Below are positions 17,704 through 25,578 of a stretch of DNA of 64,000 nt, piece after piece (positions within the stretch are counted from its first letter, which is position 1; each line of letters begins with the position of its first letter). Source of the stretch: Marinibacterium sp050389775 (GTDB taxonomy: Bacteria; Pseudomonadota; Alphaproteobacteria; Rhodobacterales; Rhodobacteraceae); the NCBI RefSeq assembly GCF_050389775.1, contig NZ_CP177144.1:3720001-3784000 (forward strand), written 5' to 3'. Position numbers and translations under genes: made by a program. The notes below the pieces were generated by a model. That model made no database searches. It had not been told where the DNA came from and was given only the letters and a program-made list of their open reading frames with translations.

Positions 17704-18158
17704 GCCCCTGCCCCGGTGTCAGCCTCGGCGATCAGGTCGTTCATGGCGGCCAGGCCCAGCAGGTAGCCCCGCACGCCCAGCCCGGCGATCACGCCGGTCG
17801 CGGCCTTGGAGATATAGGAATGGTGGCGGAAGGGCTCGCGCTTCCAGATGTTGCTCATGTGGCATTCCAGGATCGGCCCCGGGAAGGCCAGCAGCGCATC
17901 GAGGATGGCCACCGAGGTATAGGTCAGCCCCGCCGCGTTGATCAGCAGACCGTCGCAGCTTTGCCGGGCTTCCTGGATCCAGTCGATCAGCACGCCTTCG
18001 TGGTTCGACTGGCGGAATTCCAGCTTGAAGCCCAGCTCGGCCGCGCGGGCCATGCAGGCGGCTTCGATCTGGGGGAAGCTGTCGGTGCCGTAGGTGCCCG
18101 AGGGGTCGAGCCCGTAGAGATTGGCATTCGGGCCGTTGAGGAACATGACGGTCTTCAT
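17700..18158 (-). CDS. Type II 3-dehydroquinate dehydratase homologue (AroQ family) with altered catalytic loop
   Basis: 152-residue protein with the type II dehydroquinase fold: LNGPNANLYG at the start, RQSNHEG, INAAGLTYTSVA, ECHMSNIWKREPFRHHSY and the final ATGVIAGLGVRGYLL. In the known enzyme the loop GRRxPxxYG supplies a catalytic Arg and Tyr. Here the loop reads GLDPSGTYG, keeping Tyr23 but with Leu at the Arg position. This suggests either altered chemistry or a relaxed catabolic paralogue rather than the shikimate-pathway enzyme. It has an AAAGGA-like site before the ATG at 18158 and is coupled to the hydroxyacid dehydrogenase gene. Confidence 0.85.
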   Translation of the reverse strand: MKTVMFLNGPNANLYGLDPSGTYGTDSFPQIEAACMARAAELGFKLEFRQSNHEGVLIDWIQEARQSCDGLLINAAGLTYTSVAILDALLAFPGPILECHMSNIWKREPFRHHSYISKAATGVIAGLGVRGYLLGLAAMNDLIAEADTGAGA

Positions 18159-18258
18159 GGGGCGGTCCTTTCTGGGGGCGGGTCGCGGCGCCGGAGAGTT
18201 GCGGGACGGCTTGGTGAGATGCGCCCCCGGGCGGCGCGTCCCTGCGCCCGGGGTCCTG

Positions 18259-18489
18259 GTCGGGCCTTCCGGCCCGCTGTGGTTGTCAGGCCGGGTGGCC
18301 TGCTGTGGGGGTCGGGCCATGGGCCCGCGGTCTTGGGCGAGCCATCGGCCCACTGTGTTGGTCGGCCTCGTTGGCCCGGGGTCTTGGTCGGACGTGCCGG
18401 CCCGTGGCGGTGTCAGGCCAATCGGCCTGCACCCGATGCCGGCCACCTGACCCCTCACCCGATGCCGGCCATCAGGCCCGCATTGGATC
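18259..18489. repeat. Tandem array of about nine 26-bp hairpin-forming units
   Basis: In the 385-base gap between the dehydroquinase homologue and the monooxygenase, units begin at 18259, 18285, 18311, 18337, 18361, 18387, 18412, 18438 and 18464, so nearly all are 26 bases long. Most contain a short inverted repeat, such as CGGGCC-TTCC-GGCCCG (unit 1) and CGGGCC then GGCCCG in unit 3. Units 2 and 7 read CAGGCC and GGCCTG, changing both arms together so pairing is kept. The last two units keep the period but have a more diverged sequence. No coding signal is visible. Confidence 0.7.
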
Positions 18490-18543
18490 ACGAACCCGCC
18501 GCCCCTGCCGCCGGGCCAGTCGGCCCGGGCGGCAAAAGGCGCC

Positions 18544-19794
18544 TCAGTCCTTTTCGTAGGCCACGTAGTTGCGCTGCACGCCGATATGCGTGGCGATGTA
18601 CTTGGCATCATACCAGGTGCCGTAGATGAACGACGACGCCCGGTTGGTCAGCTCGGGCAGGCCGAGGAAATAGATCCCCTGCTCGGCCGAAATGCCGCGC
18701 TTGTGGAAGGGCATGCCGTCCTCGTGGAAAGCATCCACCTGCAGCCAGCTGAAATCGAACTTGAACCCGGTGGCCCAGATGATCGTCTTGACCCCGGCCT
18801 TTTCCAGGTCGAGTTCCAGGATCGGGTTGCTGATGCATTCCGGATCGGCCTCGATCTCCCAGGCTTCGGGCTCGGCCGGCAGGTCGATGCCGTTGCGCTC
18901 GACATATTCGTCGGCTTCCTTCAGCACTTCCAGGTAGGCCCGGTCGCCTTCCAGGATGTTGGCCTTCAGGTCGTCGGCCAGGCGCAGCACGCCGTTGTCA
19001 TAGCCTTCGGTCAGGCCCATGACCGTCACGCCCAGGTGGCCCAGCCGGCGGAAATCGACCGTGCGGCCCCCGTCATAGCCGCTGACGGCAAAGGCCACGT
19101 GTTTCTTCTTGGGCTTGGTCTTGATCTCGTCCCACTTGCCCAGCACGCCCAGCCACCAGACATAGTCGCGGTTGCGATAGGAGCGCGGAGGGCGGTAATG
19201 CTCGCCGATCGACAGGTAGACCTCGCGGCCCGACAGGCGCAGCTCTTCGGCGATCTGGCAGCCCGAGGCCCCGCCGCCGACAACCAGCACGGCGCCATCG
19301 GCCATCTGGCCGGGGTTCTTGTAATGCAGCGAATGGATCTGCTTGATGCCCGCATCCTCGGGCACGATCTGCGGGAAGGACGGCACCTGGAACGGCCCCG
19401 TGGCCGCAACCACACGCAGCGCCTCGATCTGGCCTTCCGAGGTGGTCACGATGAAGCCCGGCCGGCCTTCGCAACGGCGCACGCTCTTGACCTCGACCCC
19501 GGTGCGCACCGGCGCCTTGATCATGGTGGCATAATCTTCGAAGTAGCGCGCCATCCGGTCCTTGGGCGGAAAGACATCGGGGTCGACATCTTCGAATTCC
19601 AGGTTCGGGAAGCGGTCGTGCCAGGCCGGCCCGTTGGCCACCAGCGAATCCCAGCGCTGGGTCCGCCAGGCTTCGGCCACGCGGTTGCGTTCGAGAACGA
19701 TATGGGGGACGCCCATGTCGCTCAGATGCTCGCTCATCGCGATCCCCGACTGACCTGCGCCCACGACAAGCGTGTCGGTTTTTTCGACTGTCAT
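18544..19794 (-). CDS. FAD-dependent NAD(P)H monooxygenase (flavin-containing monooxygenase-like)
   Basis: 416-residue soluble flavoprotein. It has an FAD-binding motif near the N-terminus (VVGAGQSGIAMSEHL), an NADPH-binding motif (LVVGGGASGCQIAEEL) about residue 170, the conserved ATG-like motif (WATGFKFDFSWL) and an FMO/CzcO-type segment (FPPKDRMARYFEDYA). It should oxygenate a soft nucleophile or a ketone (N-, S- or Baeyer-Villiger oxidation). The ATG at 19794 has GAGGAAG six to seven bases upstream, while a GTG eight codons earlier (19818) is less likely. The substrate is unknown. It lies among catabolic genes but is separated from them by long gaps. Confidence 0.88.
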   Translation of the reverse strand: MTVEKTDTLVVGAGQSGIAMSEHLSDMGVPHIVLERNRVAEAWRTQRWDSLVANGPAWHDRFPNLEFEDVDPDVFPPKDRMARYFEDYATMIKAPVRTGVEVKSVRRCEGRPGFIVTTSEGQIEALRVVAATGPFQVPSFPQIVPEDAGIKQIHSLHYKNPGQMADGAVLVVGGGASGCQIAEELRLSGREVYLSIGEHYRPPRSYRNRDYVWWLGVLGKWDEIKTKPKKKHVAFAVSGYDGGRTVDFRRLGHLGVTVMGLTEGYDNGVLRLADDLKANILEGDRAYLEVLKEADEYVERNGIDLPAEPEAWEIEADPECISNPILELDLEKAGVKTIIWATGFKFDFSWLQVDAFHEDGMPFHKRGISAEQGIYFLGLPELTNRASSFIYGTWYDAKYIATHIGVQRNYVAYEKD

Positions 19795-20187
19795 TTTCAC
19801 TTCCTCGGTTTCGATCACACCGTCCGGCAGGTCCGAATTCCGCCTGGCGCAGGGCTGCGCCCAGGCTGCGGGCCGGCTGATCCGACGTTCAATTGCCCGT
19901 CACACCTGCGGGCCGGCGGGACGAGGGGAAAGTAGAAAAAACCATGGTAGAGCTGAGGAAAAGGGCGATGAACGGGGATCGGCGGGCGGGAAAAGAGGGG
20001 AATTAAACGCATAAATTCAGATGGTTGAGGAGACTTTGGCGGATCTTCGGCCAACCCGCTGAAACACCGCTTGGCCCGCCTCCGCCCCGACGCGACCGGG
20101 GGCCGGGACAAGGTTTGAGACTTTTTTCATCACTTGGAGGGATCGTTTTCCGGGCGGGCGGCGCTCTCCGACCTGCGCGCCGCTGCG
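19795..20187. other. Intergenic region upstream of the flavin monooxygenase gene
   Basis: A 393-base gap. It contains a hairpin (about 19842-19865; GCCTGGCGCAG paired with CTGCGCCCAGGC, one bulge) and an AT-richer stretch at 19930-20040 that probably carries the monooxygenase promoter. I see no gene. The hairpin lies within the presumed 5' leader of the monooxygenase transcript. Confidence 0.35.
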
Positions 20188-21102
20188 CTAACCTCGCCCC
20201 CGCCCCGCCGCCCAGTCATCGAGCAGCACGCGCAGGTGCTGCATCAGGGTGTCGCCCGCGATCGACGCCCCGGTCTCGGCGCGGAAGATGGCCGAGACGT
20301 CGAACCGCAGTTCGGGTTCCAGCGGCAACTGGCGCAGGCCCGTGACCGGATGGTTGTGGGCGGTGAATTCGTCGATGATCACCGCCCGGTCCAGCGCCGC
20401 GCCGAGAAACGGCGCGGGAAAGAGGGAATGGCCCAGGATCTGGCGGTCGAAGGACAGGCCGCGTTCGGCCAGGGCGTCCGACAGCACCCGCCCGATCGGC
20501 CCCCGCGCCGTCAGCCGGATCGTCGGCAGGTCGCGCAGATCGGCCAGCTCGACATGATCTTGCCGCGCCAGTGGCCAGTCCTCGGGGATCAGCGCCACCA
20601 TCCGGCCGTGGCCCAGCCGTTCGACCTGGATGTCGTCGGCCGCCACGCGACCGGCCACCACCCCGATATCGGCCTGGCCGTTGCGAAGCAGCGCCAGCTG
20701 CTGGGCAAAGGTGCCCGAATTGACCGAAACCTCCAGCGCCGGCATGACCTGCAACAGCTGCGCGATGGCCCGGGGCACGAAATGCGGAGCCAGCAGCGTC
20801 ACGCTCATGATCGCCAGCCGCATGCCCGATCCCTGCCGGATCGCCGCCACCCGGTTCTGCAGCCGGGTGATGCCCTCGTCGAGGAACCGGCTGTTGTCAT
20901 AGATCGCATCCGCCGCCTCGGTCGGAATCAGCCGGCCCTTGTCGCGCAGGAACAGGGTCAGCTTGAGAGCTGCCTCGAAATCGAGCAAATGGCGGCTGAC
21001 CGTGGGCTGCGACAGCATCATCCGCCGCGCGGCGGCCGAGATCGAGCTGGTTTCATAAACGGCGCAAAACACCTGCAATCGTTGAAGAGTTACGCCTTTC
21101 AC
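20188..21102 (-). CDS. LysR-family transcriptional regulator, divergent from the TRAP operon
   Basis: 304-residue regulator with an N-terminal helix-turn-helix (LQRLQVFCAVYETSSISAAA then SQPTVSRHL) and a LysR effector domain. The GTG at 21102 is supported by a GGAGG site six bases upstream. It is divergent from the TRAP/amidohydrolase operon, separated by an AT-rich 87-base region with a LysR-type box, so it most likely controls that operon, with its substrate as the probable inducer. Confidence 0.88.
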   Translation of the reverse strand: MKGVTLQRLQVFCAVYETSSISAAARRMMLSQPTVSRHLLDFEAALKLTLFLRDKGRLIPTEAADAIYDNSRFLDEGITRLQNRVAAIRQGSGMRLAIMSVTLLAPHFVPRAIAQLLQVMPALEVSVNSGTFAQQLALLRNGQADIGVVAGRVAADDIQVERLGHGRMVALIPEDWPLARQDHVELADLRDLPTIRLTARGPIGRVLSDALAERGLSFDRQILGHSLFPAPFLGAALDRAVIIDEFTAHNHPVTGLRQLPLEPELRFDVSAIFRAETGASIAGDTLMQHLRVLLDDWAAGRGRG

Positions 21103-21125
21103 ACAGCCTCCGCCCGGACCAACCT

Positions 21126-21140
21126 ATAGATTTATACTAT
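21126..21140. promoter_or_regulatory. LysR-type operator (ATAG-N7-CTAT, T-N11-A)
   Basis: In the AT-rich divergent region, ATAG at 21126-21129 and CTAT at 21137-21140 form an inverted repeat with a seven-base spacer that satisfies the T-N11-A rule for LysR proteins. It lies 24 bases from the regulator's start and about 50 from the TRAP operon start, the usual place for autoregulation and activation. No biochemical proof is available from sequence. Confidence 0.55.
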
Positions 21141-21189
21141 GGGATTATAAAAAACTTTCTATTTTCTTCGAAGTCAAATCTTCTCAGCC

Positions 21190-22506
21190 TTGCCGGACAT
21201 CTTCGACTGTCTGGACCCAAGCGTGCCTGCCTCTTTCATCCTGATCTTCACTGCCGTCGCCCTGGTCGCCGGCTCCGCCATCGCCTACCTGATCGGCTCG
21301 GCCGCGATCCTGACCTTCGTTTCCGTCGACAAGGCCCAGTTCATCGCCGTGCTGCCGCAACGGCTGTTCAGCCAGCTCGACAGCTTTGCCTTCCTGGCCA
21401 TGCCGCTGTTCATCCTGGCCGGCGACCTGATGAACCGGGGTGGCGTGGCCGCCGCGCTGATCGATTTCTGCATGTCGGTCTTTGGCCGGCTCAAGGGCGG
21501 GCTGGGCCATGTCAACGTGGCCACCTCTGTCTTCTTTGCCGGCGTGTCGGGCTCGGCCACGGCGGATGCCGCGGCGTTGGGCAATTCGCTGGTGCCGGAA
21601 ATGGAAAAGCGCGGCTATTCCCGCGACTACGCCGCGGCGATCACCGGGGCCTCGTCGATCATCGGGCCGATCATCCCGCCCTCGTCGATCATGATCTTCT
21701 ACGGCGCGCTGATGGAAACCAATGTCACCGCGCTTTTTGCCGCCGGCATTCTGCCCGGCCTGCTGCTGGCCGCCGTGCTGATGGGCATGAACGCCTATTA
21801 CGCCCATCGCGACGATCATCCGGGCGGCAAGGACATGGACCTGCCGAAATTCTGGCCCTCGCTGGTGCGTGCCGTGCCGGCGATGATGCTGCCGGTGATC
21901 ATCCTGGGCGGCACGCTGTTCGGCTTCATGACCCCGGCCGAGGCCGCCGCCGTGGCCGTGCTGGCCGCACTGCTGATCGGGCTGGCCTATGGCCGGATCG
22001 GCCTGGCCGACCTGCGCGAAAGCCTGATCCGCACGGGGGTCATGCTGGGCGGCATCTTCATCCTGCTCTGCGCGATCTCGACCTTTTCCTACATCGCCGC
22101 CCTGCTGCAATGGCCCCAGGCGATCCAGGCCGTGGTCGAAAGCTGGGGCCTGGGCCCGACCGGCTACCTGATGCTGATCAACGTGATCTTCCTGTGCGCC
22201 GGCATGGCCATGGACGTAAAGGCCGCGGTGGCCCTGTTCGCCCCGATCTTCGTGCCCGCCGCCCTGCTGATGGGCATCGACCCGGTGCACCTGGCCATCG
22301 TGATCTGCTTCAACATCACCGCAGGCCTGCTGTCGCCGCCGCTGGGTGCGGTGCTGCTGATCCTCTCGACGGTGGTCGACATGGATTACTGGAAGCTGAT
22401 CCGCGCCACCCTGCCGTTTTTCTTCGTCGAGGTCGGCATCCTGATCGTGCTGACCTTCGTGCCCGAAATCTCCCTCGCGATCCCGACTGCCCTGGGATTG
22501 CGCTGA
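21190..22506 (+). CDS. TRAP transporter large permease (DctM family)
   Basis: 438-residue membrane protein with the family's repeated membrane topology. Marks are LVAGSAIAYLIGSAA, FLAMPLFILAGDLMNRGG, SVFFAGVSGSATADAAALG and the ITGASSIIGPIIPPSSIMI motif. The start is uncertain: a TTG at 21190 has no clear ribosome-binding site and a GTG at 21223 is possible. Unusually it is the first gene of the operon, followed by the binding protein and the small permease; the common order is P-Q-M. It imports an organic solute using the ion gradient. The two amidohydrolases downstream suggest an N-acylated or cyclic amide-type substrate. Confidence 0.9.
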   Translation: MPDIFDCLDPSVPASFILIFTAVALVAGSAIAYLIGSAAILTFVSVDKAQFIAVLPQRLFSQLDSFAFLAMPLFILAGDLMNRGGVAAALIDFCMSVFGRLKGGLGHVNVATSVFFAGVSGSATADAAALGNSLVPEMEKRGYSRDYAAAITGASSIIGPIIPPSSIMIFYGALMETNVTALFAAGILPGLLLAAVLMGMNAYYAHRDDHPGGKDMDLPKFWPSLVRAVPAMMLPVIILGGTLFGFMTPAEAAAVAVLAALLIGLAYGRIGLADLRESLIRTGVMLGGIFILLCAISTFSYIAALLQWPQAIQAVVESWGLGPTGYLMLINVIFLCAGMAMDVKAAVALFAPIFVPAALLMGIDPVHLAIVICFNITAGLLSPPLGAVLLILSTVVDMDYWKLIRATLPFFFVEVGILIVLTFVPEISLAIPTALGLR

Positions 22507-22532
22507 ACCGATAACCAACAGTGAGGTACACC

Positions 22533-23513
22533 ATGAAATTCTTCGGACCCATCACGGCCTTCGGCCTGGCGGCGCTTGTGGCCGGGGCGGCCCAGGCGGC
22601 GGAAATCAAGATCGCCATGAACTCGGCCGACGATCCCGCCATCAGCGGCGAGGCCAGCTTTGCCCATGGCTTTGCCGATGCCCTCGAAGGCACCGATTTC
22701 ACCGTCGCGATCTATCCGTCGGAAACGCTGGGCAAGGAAAAGGAGCGCATGGACCAGGTGGCCCAGGGCCTGCTCGAGGTCAACCTCGCCGCGGCGTCCA
22801 CCGCCTATGCCATGTCGCCGCTGCTCAAGGGTGTGACGCTGCCCTTCTACTTTTCCAACGACAAGGAAATGGATGCCGCCATCGAGGCCGGCAACCTGAT
22901 GCCCGCCTTCAACGAACCGCTGCTGGAAAACGGCATCCGGCTGGTCGGGCTGAACTACATCGGCGTGCCGATGGGCTTCCACAATGCCAAGATGCCGATC
23001 TCGACCATGGACGACGTGACCAAGCTGCGTTTCCGTGCGCTGAACCCCGAGCAGCTTGAACTGATCGAGGCGATGGGGTCGAACGGCACGATCATCGCCT
23101 GGGCCGAGGTCGCCAACGCGATCCAGACCGGCGTGGCCGACGGCTATTTCAACCCGCCCAACTCGGCCATCCGCAACGGCCATACCTCGTTCCTGAAATA
23201 CTTCACCCCGGCCGACCTGTTCCCCTCGTCGCGGGCCATCGTGATCTCGGACGATTGGTATCAATCGCTGTCGGATGAGGAAAAGGCCCAGATCGACACG
23301 GCCATCGAAGCCGGGATCGAAGCCAACCGCGCCTGGCTGGCCGAATGGTCCGTCAACGTCAGCGCCAAGCAGGAAGAGCTGGGCGTGACCATCACCCCGC
23401 TGGCCGAGGGCGAGCGCGAGAAGATCGCCGCCGTGGCCGAGCCGCTCTGGGGCGAGACCCTGACGCCCGAGCAGTTCCAGCTGTGGGAAGACGCCAAGGC
23501 CGCGTCCAAGTAA
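22533..23513 (+). CDS. TRAP transporter solute-binding protein (DctP family)
   Basis: 326-residue periplasmic binding protein. The signal peptide MKFFGPITAFGLAALVAG leads to cleavage near AAQAA-EIK. The mature part has the DctP landmarks (SETLGKEKERMDQVAQG, PMGFHNAKMPISTMDD, the LRFRALNPEQLEL strand and VADGYFNPP). Ligand carboxylate is normally bound by the Arg in this LRFRALNP segment. I chose the ATG at 22533 with GAGG seven bases upstream, not the GTG at 22521. It delivers the solute to the two membrane subunits encoded on either side. Confidence 0.9.
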   Translation: MKFFGPITAFGLAALVAGAAQAAEIKIAMNSADDPAISGEASFAHGFADALEGTDFTVAIYPSETLGKEKERMDQVAQGLLEVNLAAASTAYAMSPLLKGVTLPFYFSNDKEMDAAIEAGNLMPAFNEPLLENGIRLVGLNYIGVPMGFHNAKMPISTMDDVTKLRFRALNPEQLELIEAMGSNGTIIAWAEVANAIQTGVADGYFNPPNSAIRNGHTSFLKYFTPADLFPSSRAIVISDDWYQSLSDEEKAQIDTAIEAGIEANRAWLAEWSVNVSAKQEELGVTITPLAEGEREKIAAVAEPLWGETLTPEQFQLWEDAKAASK

Positions 23514-23525
23514 GGAGACAGCGCC

Positions 23526-24059
23526 ATGACCGGCAAGTTGAAATCCGTGGTTCTGCGCATCAGCGGCGGGGTTGACCTGGTGGCCAGCGTGGTCACCTCG
23601 ATCGCGATCATCGTGCTCGTGGCCACCGTTCTGCTGCAGGTCGTGGCGCGCTACGTCTTCCAGCAGCCCCCGCCCTTTACCGAAGAGCTGGCCCGCTATT
23701 CGATGATCTGGGCGGGGCTGATCGGGGCAAGCATGGCGTTCAAGCGCCGCTTTGACCCCGCCCTGATGAACGGGGTCAAGAACGGCCCCGAATGGCTGCA
23801 GGTGCTGGCCGAGATCGTCCGGTCGGCCGTGGTGCTGATCTACCTGGTGCCGATCTTCGTCTATTGTTTCTTCGGCCCCGGGCTGAACCCGGCGCGCGGC
23901 TTTCTGCTGCGCCATTCCAAAACCATGGCCGAGGCGCTGCCCTTCTCGACGGTCTGGGTGGCCGTGGCCGTGCCGCTGATGATCGCGGTGATCTTCGTGC
24001 ACCTGCTGGCCCGCTGGTGCGGCGACGGCTGGGTCAATCGCCGGGCGATGCCCGACTGA
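23526..24059 (+). CDS. TRAP transporter small permease (DctQ family)
   Basis: 177-residue membrane protein with four predicted membrane segments. Marks include VLLQVVARYVFQQPPPFTEELARYSMIW, the conserved signature region of DctQ proteins described here in two parts (VVARYVFQQ and EELARYSMIW), and VWVAVAVPLMIAVIFVHL at the C-terminus. It follows the binding-protein gene by 12 bases. It forms the membrane complex with the DctM-type subunit encoded first in the operon. Confidence 0.88.
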   Translation: MTGKLKSVVLRISGGVDLVASVVTSIAIIVLVATVLLQVVARYVFQQPPPFTEELARYSMIWAGLIGASMAFKRRFDPALMNGVKNGPEWLQVLAEIVRSAVVLIYLVPIFVYCFFGPGLNPARGFLLRHSKTMAEALPFSTVWVAVAVPLMIAVIFVHLLARWCGDGWVNRRAMPD

Positions 24060-24104
24060 GCCGTCTCCCGCACCGTATCGCACCGCAGCACAAGGACCTG
24101 GGCC

Positions 24105-25562
24105 ATGCAGGCTGACCTGATCATTCACGGGGCCGCGCTGATCGACGGCACCGGCGCGCCGCGCTTTGACGCTGACCTGGCGGTGACCGGCGACCGCATC
24201 ACGGCCATCGGCCCGCTGTCGCATTGGCAGGCGGCCGAGCGCATCGACGGCCGCGGGCTGGTGCTGGCCCCGGGTTTCATCGATCCGCATGTGCATCACG
24301 ATGCCGCCGTGCTGACCGAGCCCGACATGCCCTTCATGGTCAGCCAGGGCGTGACCACGGTGATCAACGGCAATTGCGGCTTTTCCATCGCCCCGGTCAC
24401 GACCGAGGGCGCGCTGCCCTTGCAGCTGGGCATGATCATCGGGGACGCCCTGCCCCGGTTTCCCAGCTACGGCGCCTATCACGACCGGCTGGCCGCCCGA
24501 CCGCCGGCGGTCAATGCGGCCTGCCTGGTCGGCCATTCCACCCTGCGGGCCAATGCCATGGCCGATCTCGACCGGCCGGCTACGGCCGGCGAGCTCGACG
24601 CCATGTGCCGCCAGCTGGACAGCGCCCTGCGCGAGGGTGCCATCGGCCTGTCGACCGGCCCGTTCTATGCCCCGTCGCGCGCCGCGCCGACCGCCGAGCT
24701 GGCCGCCCTGGCCGAGGTCGCCGCAAGCCACGGGTCGATCTACGTGACCCATATGCGCGACGAGGGCGACCGGGTGATCGCGGCGCTCGACGAGACCTTT
24801 GCCGTCGGGCGCGATGCCTGTTGCGACGTGCACGTGTCGCACCACAAATGCGCGGGCCTGGCCAATCACGGGCTGTCGGTCACCACGCTGGCCATGATCG
24901 AGGAATTCGCCCGCGACCATCCGGTCGGGCTGGACACCACGCCCTGGGTCGCCTCGTCGACCGTCCTGAACTCGGGCCGGCACCGCCAGGCCACGCGGGT
25001 CATCGTTGCCGAATCCGCGCCCTTCCCCGACATGGCCGGCCGCGACCTGGCTGATATCGCCGCCGAGTGGGGCTGTGACCTGGATGCCGCCGTCGACCGG
25101 CTGATGCCGGCCACGGGGATCTTCTTCATCATGGATGAAACGGATGTTCAGCGCATCCTGGCCTATCGCCAGACGATGATCTGTTCCGACGGCATTGCCG
25201 GCGGCAGCCATCCCCATCCCCGGGTCTGGGGCACCTTTCCCCGAGTGCTGGGCCGCTATGCCCGCGACCTGGGCCTGTTCACGCTGGAAGAGGCCGTGCA
25301 GCGCATGACCTCGATGCCCGCCGACCGTTTCGGGCTGGGCGGGCGCGGGCGGCTGGCCGTGGGCGGCTTTGCCGACCTGGTGCTGTTCGACCCGGCCGAG
25401 ATCCGCGAAGGCGCGACCTTCGACACCCCCATCCGCCCGGCGCGCGGCATCGCCCGGGTCTATGTCAACGGCCGCCCGGTCTGGTCCGACGGCCAGCCGA
25501 CCGGCCAGCGCCCCGGGCGCCCGCTGACCCGCACGGCCCCGGGCCGCGTGGTGTCGGTCTGA
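24105..25562 (+). CDS. N-acyl-D-amino-acid deacylase family amidohydrolase
   Basis: 485-residue metal-dependent hydrolase of the D-aminoacylase group. The metal site is visible in PHVHHDAAV, NGNCGFSIAP (the Cys typical of D-aminoacylases), THMRDEGDR, VSHHKCAG and CSDGIAGGSHPHPRVWGTFP. It should release a free D-amino acid from an N-acyl-D-amino acid, or open a related amide. It follows the TRAP permease by 45 bases and precedes another amidohydrolase by 16, which points to uptake and breakdown of the same class of compound. Alternative substrates include hydantoin- or lactam-like amides. Confidence 0.87.
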   Translation: MQADLIIHGAALIDGTGAPRFDADLAVTGDRITAIGPLSHWQAAERIDGRGLVLAPGFIDPHVHHDAAVLTEPDMPFMVSQGVTTVINGNCGFSIAPVTTEGALPLQLGMIIGDALPRFPSYGAYHDRLAARPPAVNAACLVGHSTLRANAMADLDRPATAGELDAMCRQLDSALREGAIGLSTGPFYAPSRAAPTAELAALAEVAASHGSIYVTHMRDEGDRVIAALDETFAVGRDACCDVHVSHHKCAGLANHGLSVTTLAMIEEFARDHPVGLDTTPWVASSTVLNSGRHRQATRVIVAESAPFPDMAGRDLADIAAEWGCDLDAAVDRLMPATGIFFIMDETDVQRILAYRQTMICSDGIAGGSHPHPRVWGTFPRVLGRYARDLGLFTLEEAVQRMTSMPADRFGLGGRGRLAVGGFADLVLFDPAEIREGATFDTPIRPARGIARVYVNGRPVWSDGQPTGQRPGRPLTRTAPGRVVSV

Positions 25563-25578
25563 ACCAGAAGGAAACCCC

